Source of the DNA: Microbacterium sp. 18062
Lineage (GTDB): Bacteria; Actinomycetota; Actinomycetes; Actinomycetales; Microbacteriaceae
Reading direction: 5' to 3'
DNA: 42,902 nt
Assembly: GCF_902706225.1 (NCBI RefSeq)
Contig: NZ_CACSKB010000038.1
Location: 1-42,902, forward strand
The translations under genes were made by a program, and so were the position numbers. Below are positions 40,667-42,902 of this stretch, in pieces (position 1 is the stretch's first letter; every line of letters begins with the position of its first letter). The notes beneath the pieces were generated by a model, which saw only the letters and a program-made list of their open reading frames with translations, had not been told where the DNA came from and made no database searches.

Positions 40667-41742
40667 GCGGTCCACCTCGCGATCGCGGCGTCGATCTGCG
40701 CGCCGACGACACTCAGCCGGGTCTCCTCGTCGGGGGCGAGGTCGCCGAGAAGCACGTGCGTCCAGCCGTCGGGGCCGAGCACGACCGGGACGCCGAGCGT
40801 ACCGCGCCAGGGATCACCGGCGAGCACGATCTCGCCGTCGAGCGCGACCTGCCCGGCGACCACGATGTCGCGCCCGTCGAGCACCGTGTCCACGAGGTCG
40901 ACGGTCGCTCCGGCGGTGCCGTAGGCGGTCTTCGCCCCGCTCTGGTGGGTCAGGTACGGACGCACGACCGCCTGCACGTCGGGCCGCCAGCCGTCGATGC
41001 GCTGGAACGCCGCGGCGAGGGATGCCGCATCCGCCGTCGCCGAGATCGCGCCGAGCTCGGCCTTGGCCGCGGCGACCTCCTCGCCGAAGGCGACGAGCGA
41101 GCGCTCGCCGCGCAGGTTCGCGAGCGACTCGATGCGCTCGTCGACGTCGAGTCCCCGGATGCGGACGCTCGACCACAGCGGCACGGCCCCGTCGCCGTGC
41201 TGCCCGCCGACGAAGCCGCTGATGCGCTGGCGACGGATGCCGAGGGACGCGGCGATCTCGCGCCGGAAGCGCAGGGTGTCGAGCCACGCGCCCATGCCGA
41301 TCACCCGGTGCCGGCCGAGGCGCCGCGCGAAGATCGAGACGCCGAGCTCGACCGGGTTCGACACGACGATGACGACCTCGTGACCGCTGCCAGTCGCCGC
41401 GATCGCGTCGGCGTACTCCTCGAAGACGGCACGGTTGGCGAGGGCGAGCGCGTCACGGTCGACGACCTGCCCGACGCCGGTGGGGATCGTGCGGCCCGCC
41501 GCGACCACGATGACGTCCGCGACCACGTCGGCCGGGGAGACCGCGACGTCGATGAGCGGGGCGTGCTCGTCGTGCGCGTCGATGAGATCCACCCGCAGGC
41601 CGTGCGCGGCGCGACCCGAAGGCCCGTCCGCACGGCCGACCAGCTGCAGCCGGGAGCTCGATCGCAGCACGCGGCGCTGGATCAGCTCGGCGCAGATGGC
41701 GCGGCCGACGTCGCCGGTGGCTCCGAGCACGGCGACGTCCAT
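40663..41742 (-). CDS. Malate/lactate dehydrogenase family protein
   Basis: A 359-residue NAD-dependent 2-hydroxyacid dehydrogenase of the LDH/MDH superfamily. The Rossmann start is VAVLGATGDVGRAICAELI (residue 3-21). Later come VIVVAAGRTIPTGVG, the conserved VVIVVSNPVELG (about 127) and GFVGGQHGDGAVPLWSS with the catalytic His (about 181). It is 40-50 residues longer than typical LDH or MDH and diverges in the mobile loop, so the substrate could be another 2-keto acid. ATG 41742 removes a spurious upstream extension. Confidence 0.82.
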   Translation of the reverse strand: MDVAVLGATGDVGRAICAELIQRRVLRSSSRLQLVGRADGPSGRAAHGLRVDLIDAHDEHAPLIDVAVSPADVVADVIVVAAGRTIPTGVGQVVDRDALALANRAVFEEYADAIAATGSGHEVVIVVSNPVELGVSIFARRLGRHRVIGMGAWLDTLRFRREIAASLGIRRQRISGFVGGQHGDGAVPLWSSVRIRGLDVDERIESLANLRGERSLVAFGEEVAAAKAELGAISATADAASLAAAFQRIDGWRPDVQAVVRPYLTHQSGAKTAYGTAGATVDLVDTVLDGRDIVVAGQVALDGEIVLAGDPWRGTLGVPVVLGPDGWTHVLLGDLAPDEETRLSVVGAQIDAAIARWTA

Positions 41743-41758
41743 GGCCACGACGCTACCC

Positions 41759-41900
41759 GTGCACGATGACGATCGGATGTCGCCGAGCATGATCCCGGGA
41801 CGTGCACGACGGCGTGCACGTCGGCGGATGCGGCGCCCGACACCCCGCGACCCCACCGCCCACGTCGGCGTGTCGCCCACGATCCCCGCCGTCGTGCACG
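41759..41900. promoter_or_regulatory. Four GTGCACG boxes including a 9-bp inverted repeat
   Basis: GTGCACG occurs at 41759, 41802 (in GACGTGCAC), 41814 and 41894. The middle pair forms a perfect inverted repeat GACGTGCAC-N6-GTGCACGTC (41799-41822). The boxes fill the 181-nt gap upstream of the dehydrogenase gene and after the GT2 gene, so they may be operators for the former or a terminator for the latter. Confidence 0.4.
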
Positions 41901-41923
41901 GGACGACTCGAGCCCCACGGACC

Positions 41924-42751
41924 TCAGAGACGGCGGTAGCCGCCCTCGGGGGTGCGCACCACGAGCCCCCGCTCGGCGAAGGCGTCGAGCCATCCGGTCA
42001 TCGGCCACCGTCCCCACCGGGTGTGGAAGAGCTCGCCGTTGCGCAGGATCGCGTCGAGGTGGCGCACCGGGGGATCCTCGACCTCGTGGTGCTGATGGAA
42101 CGCCCGCGCCGACCCGACCCACGCCATCCCGACGCCCCGCGCCTCGGCGGCTCGGCCGAAGTCGGTGTCCTCGCCGCCGTAGCCGACGTAGTCCTCGCAG
42201 AACCGGCCGATCCGCCCCCACGTCCCGGCGGCGAGGGCGAACGAGAGCGACCAGAAGAGGTCCGGGTCGCCGCCGAGAAGGACCTCTCCCGGCGCGGGCG
42301 CGGGACGACCCGGATGCGGCCGGTCGCTCGCGGCGAGCGCGTCGAGGTCGTATCCGCCCGCGGGGGCGGGCGGCAGGTAGGTGACCGGGCCGCTGAGCAG
42401 CAGCCCCGCGCTCTCGGGCGCGACGGCCGCATCCGTGTACGCACCGATCAGATCGGGCCCGGGCAGACAGTCGACGTCGAGGAAGACCAGCACATCGGCG
42501 CCCCGGGCGAGCGCGGCGGCCGCACCGGCGTTGCGCGCACGGGCGAGCGGCAGCCCGCTCCCGCCGCCCGGCAGCTCGACGATGTGCGTGCGCGGGTCGC
42601 CGGCGCGGGCGAGGGCGACGAGGACGGGATCGTCCATCGCGACCAGGATGCGGTCATCCGCCGGCCGCGCGGAGCGCCGGGCGGCCTCGGTCTGCCGCGA
42701 CCAGTGCGCGTGGCGGCCGTGCGCGATCGTGATGAGGGCGGTCCGGGTCAC
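41924..42751 (-). CDS. GT2 family glycosyltransferase
   Basis: A 275-residue GT-A enzyme. TALITIAHGRHAHW opens it. LPLARARNAGAAAALARGADVLVFLDVDCLPGPDLI (about 68-103) contains the metal-binding DVD, and FCEDYVGYGGEDTDFGRAAEARG (about 183-205) resembles the galactosyltransferase-like ED motif (GGEDTDFG). AFHQHH follows. It is separate from the main EPS locus by 10 kb and its context offers no clue to the product. GTG 42751 is the only start that keeps the fold complete. Confidence 0.85.
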   Translation of the reverse strand: MTRTALITIAHGRHAHWSRQTEAARRSARPADDRILVAMDDPVLVALARAGDPRTHIVELPGGGSGLPLARARNAGAAAALARGADVLVFLDVDCLPGPDLIGAYTDAAVAPESAGLLLSGPVTYLPPAPAGGYDLDALAASDRPHPGRPAPAPGEVLLGGDPDLFWSLSFALAAGTWGRIGRFCEDYVGYGGEDTDFGRAAEARGVGMAWVGSARAFHQHHEVEDPPVRHLDAILRNGELFHTRWGRWPMTGWLDAFAERGLVVRTPEGGYRRL

Positions 42752-42902
42752 GTCGGCCCCGAGCCCGGCACCGGCCCCCGCTCCGAGCCCGACCTCGACA
42801 CCCGCACGGGCCCAGACCCCCGCACAGAGTCCGAGCCCGCGGCCGGCGCGGGGTGAGAAGCGCCCGCCCCCGCGGCGACCTCCGCGATGATCCGGGCTGC
42901 CC

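Noticed and set aside
41435..42856. A 473-codon plus-strand frame across the GT2 gene and its upstream region
   Set aside because: Pro/Ala/Arg-rich shadow; the minus strand encodes an intact GT2 with the GGEDTDFG motif.

Overview
The window looks like a chromosomal segment of a high-GC actinobacterium, most likely a Microbacteriaceae member close to Microbacterium. The reasons are the strongly GC-biased third codon positions, frequent GTG starts, 4-nt ATGA/GTGA gene overlaps, and the rplM-rpsI-glmM-coaA neighbourhood. The genus is inferred from general resemblance, not from a database search.

About 30 kb (positions 750-31540) is one exopolysaccharide (EPS) locus of the Wzx/Wzy type. It opens with an unusually structured 5' leader, a polyprenyl-phosphate sugar transferase and a WecG/TagA-type glycosyltransferase. 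An accessory carrier module follows: VanZ-like protein, acyl-AMP ligase, SGNH-like surface hydrolase and AcpS; then, on the other strand, a small ACP-like protein, AsnB and a short NadE; then an acyl carrier protein and a hexapeptide acyltransferase. The assembly genes come next: a three-domain glycosyltransferase, two Wzz-like chain-length proteins, a Wzy/O-antigen-ligase-type polymerase, and GT2, WsaF-like GT4 and GT4 transferases. On the minus strand lie another GT4, a DegT aminotransferase, a Wzx flippase and a Gfo/Idh/MocA dehydrogenase. The locus closes with a 1268-residue secreted polysaccharide deacetylase, a WlbB/WbpD-like N-acetyltransferase and a lipoprotein paralogue of the SGNH-like protein. 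The dehydrogenase, aminotransferase and acetyltransferase together suggest a 2,3-diacetamido-2,3-dideoxy-uronic acid in the polymer. Several rhamnosyltransferase-like domains suggest deoxyhexose residues.

From 31541 onward the content is ordinary chromosome. It comprises a mostly empty 648-nt stretch with a long dyad, a NarL-type response regulator with a DesK-like kinase, coaA, a Ppx/GppA phosphatase, a TetR regulator, glmM, rpsI, rplM, an ACT-domain protein coupled to a malate/lactate dehydrogenase-like protein, and a GT2 glycosyltransferase. The last 151 nt hold no gene I can support.

The most unusual signal is in the RNA. Several EPS transcription units are led by arrays of short perfect hairpins separated by TGGGGA(A) motifs. 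In several of them the Shine-Dalgarno run sits in the loop of a small hairpin that abuts the start codon. This resembles the layout of CsrA/Rsm-type translational control, but nothing here proves a regulator. The second is the acyl/ACP/AsnB/NadE set inside an actinobacterial EPS locus, which recalls the accessory genes of proteobacterial exosortase (XrtA) EPS loci although no exosortase is visible here.
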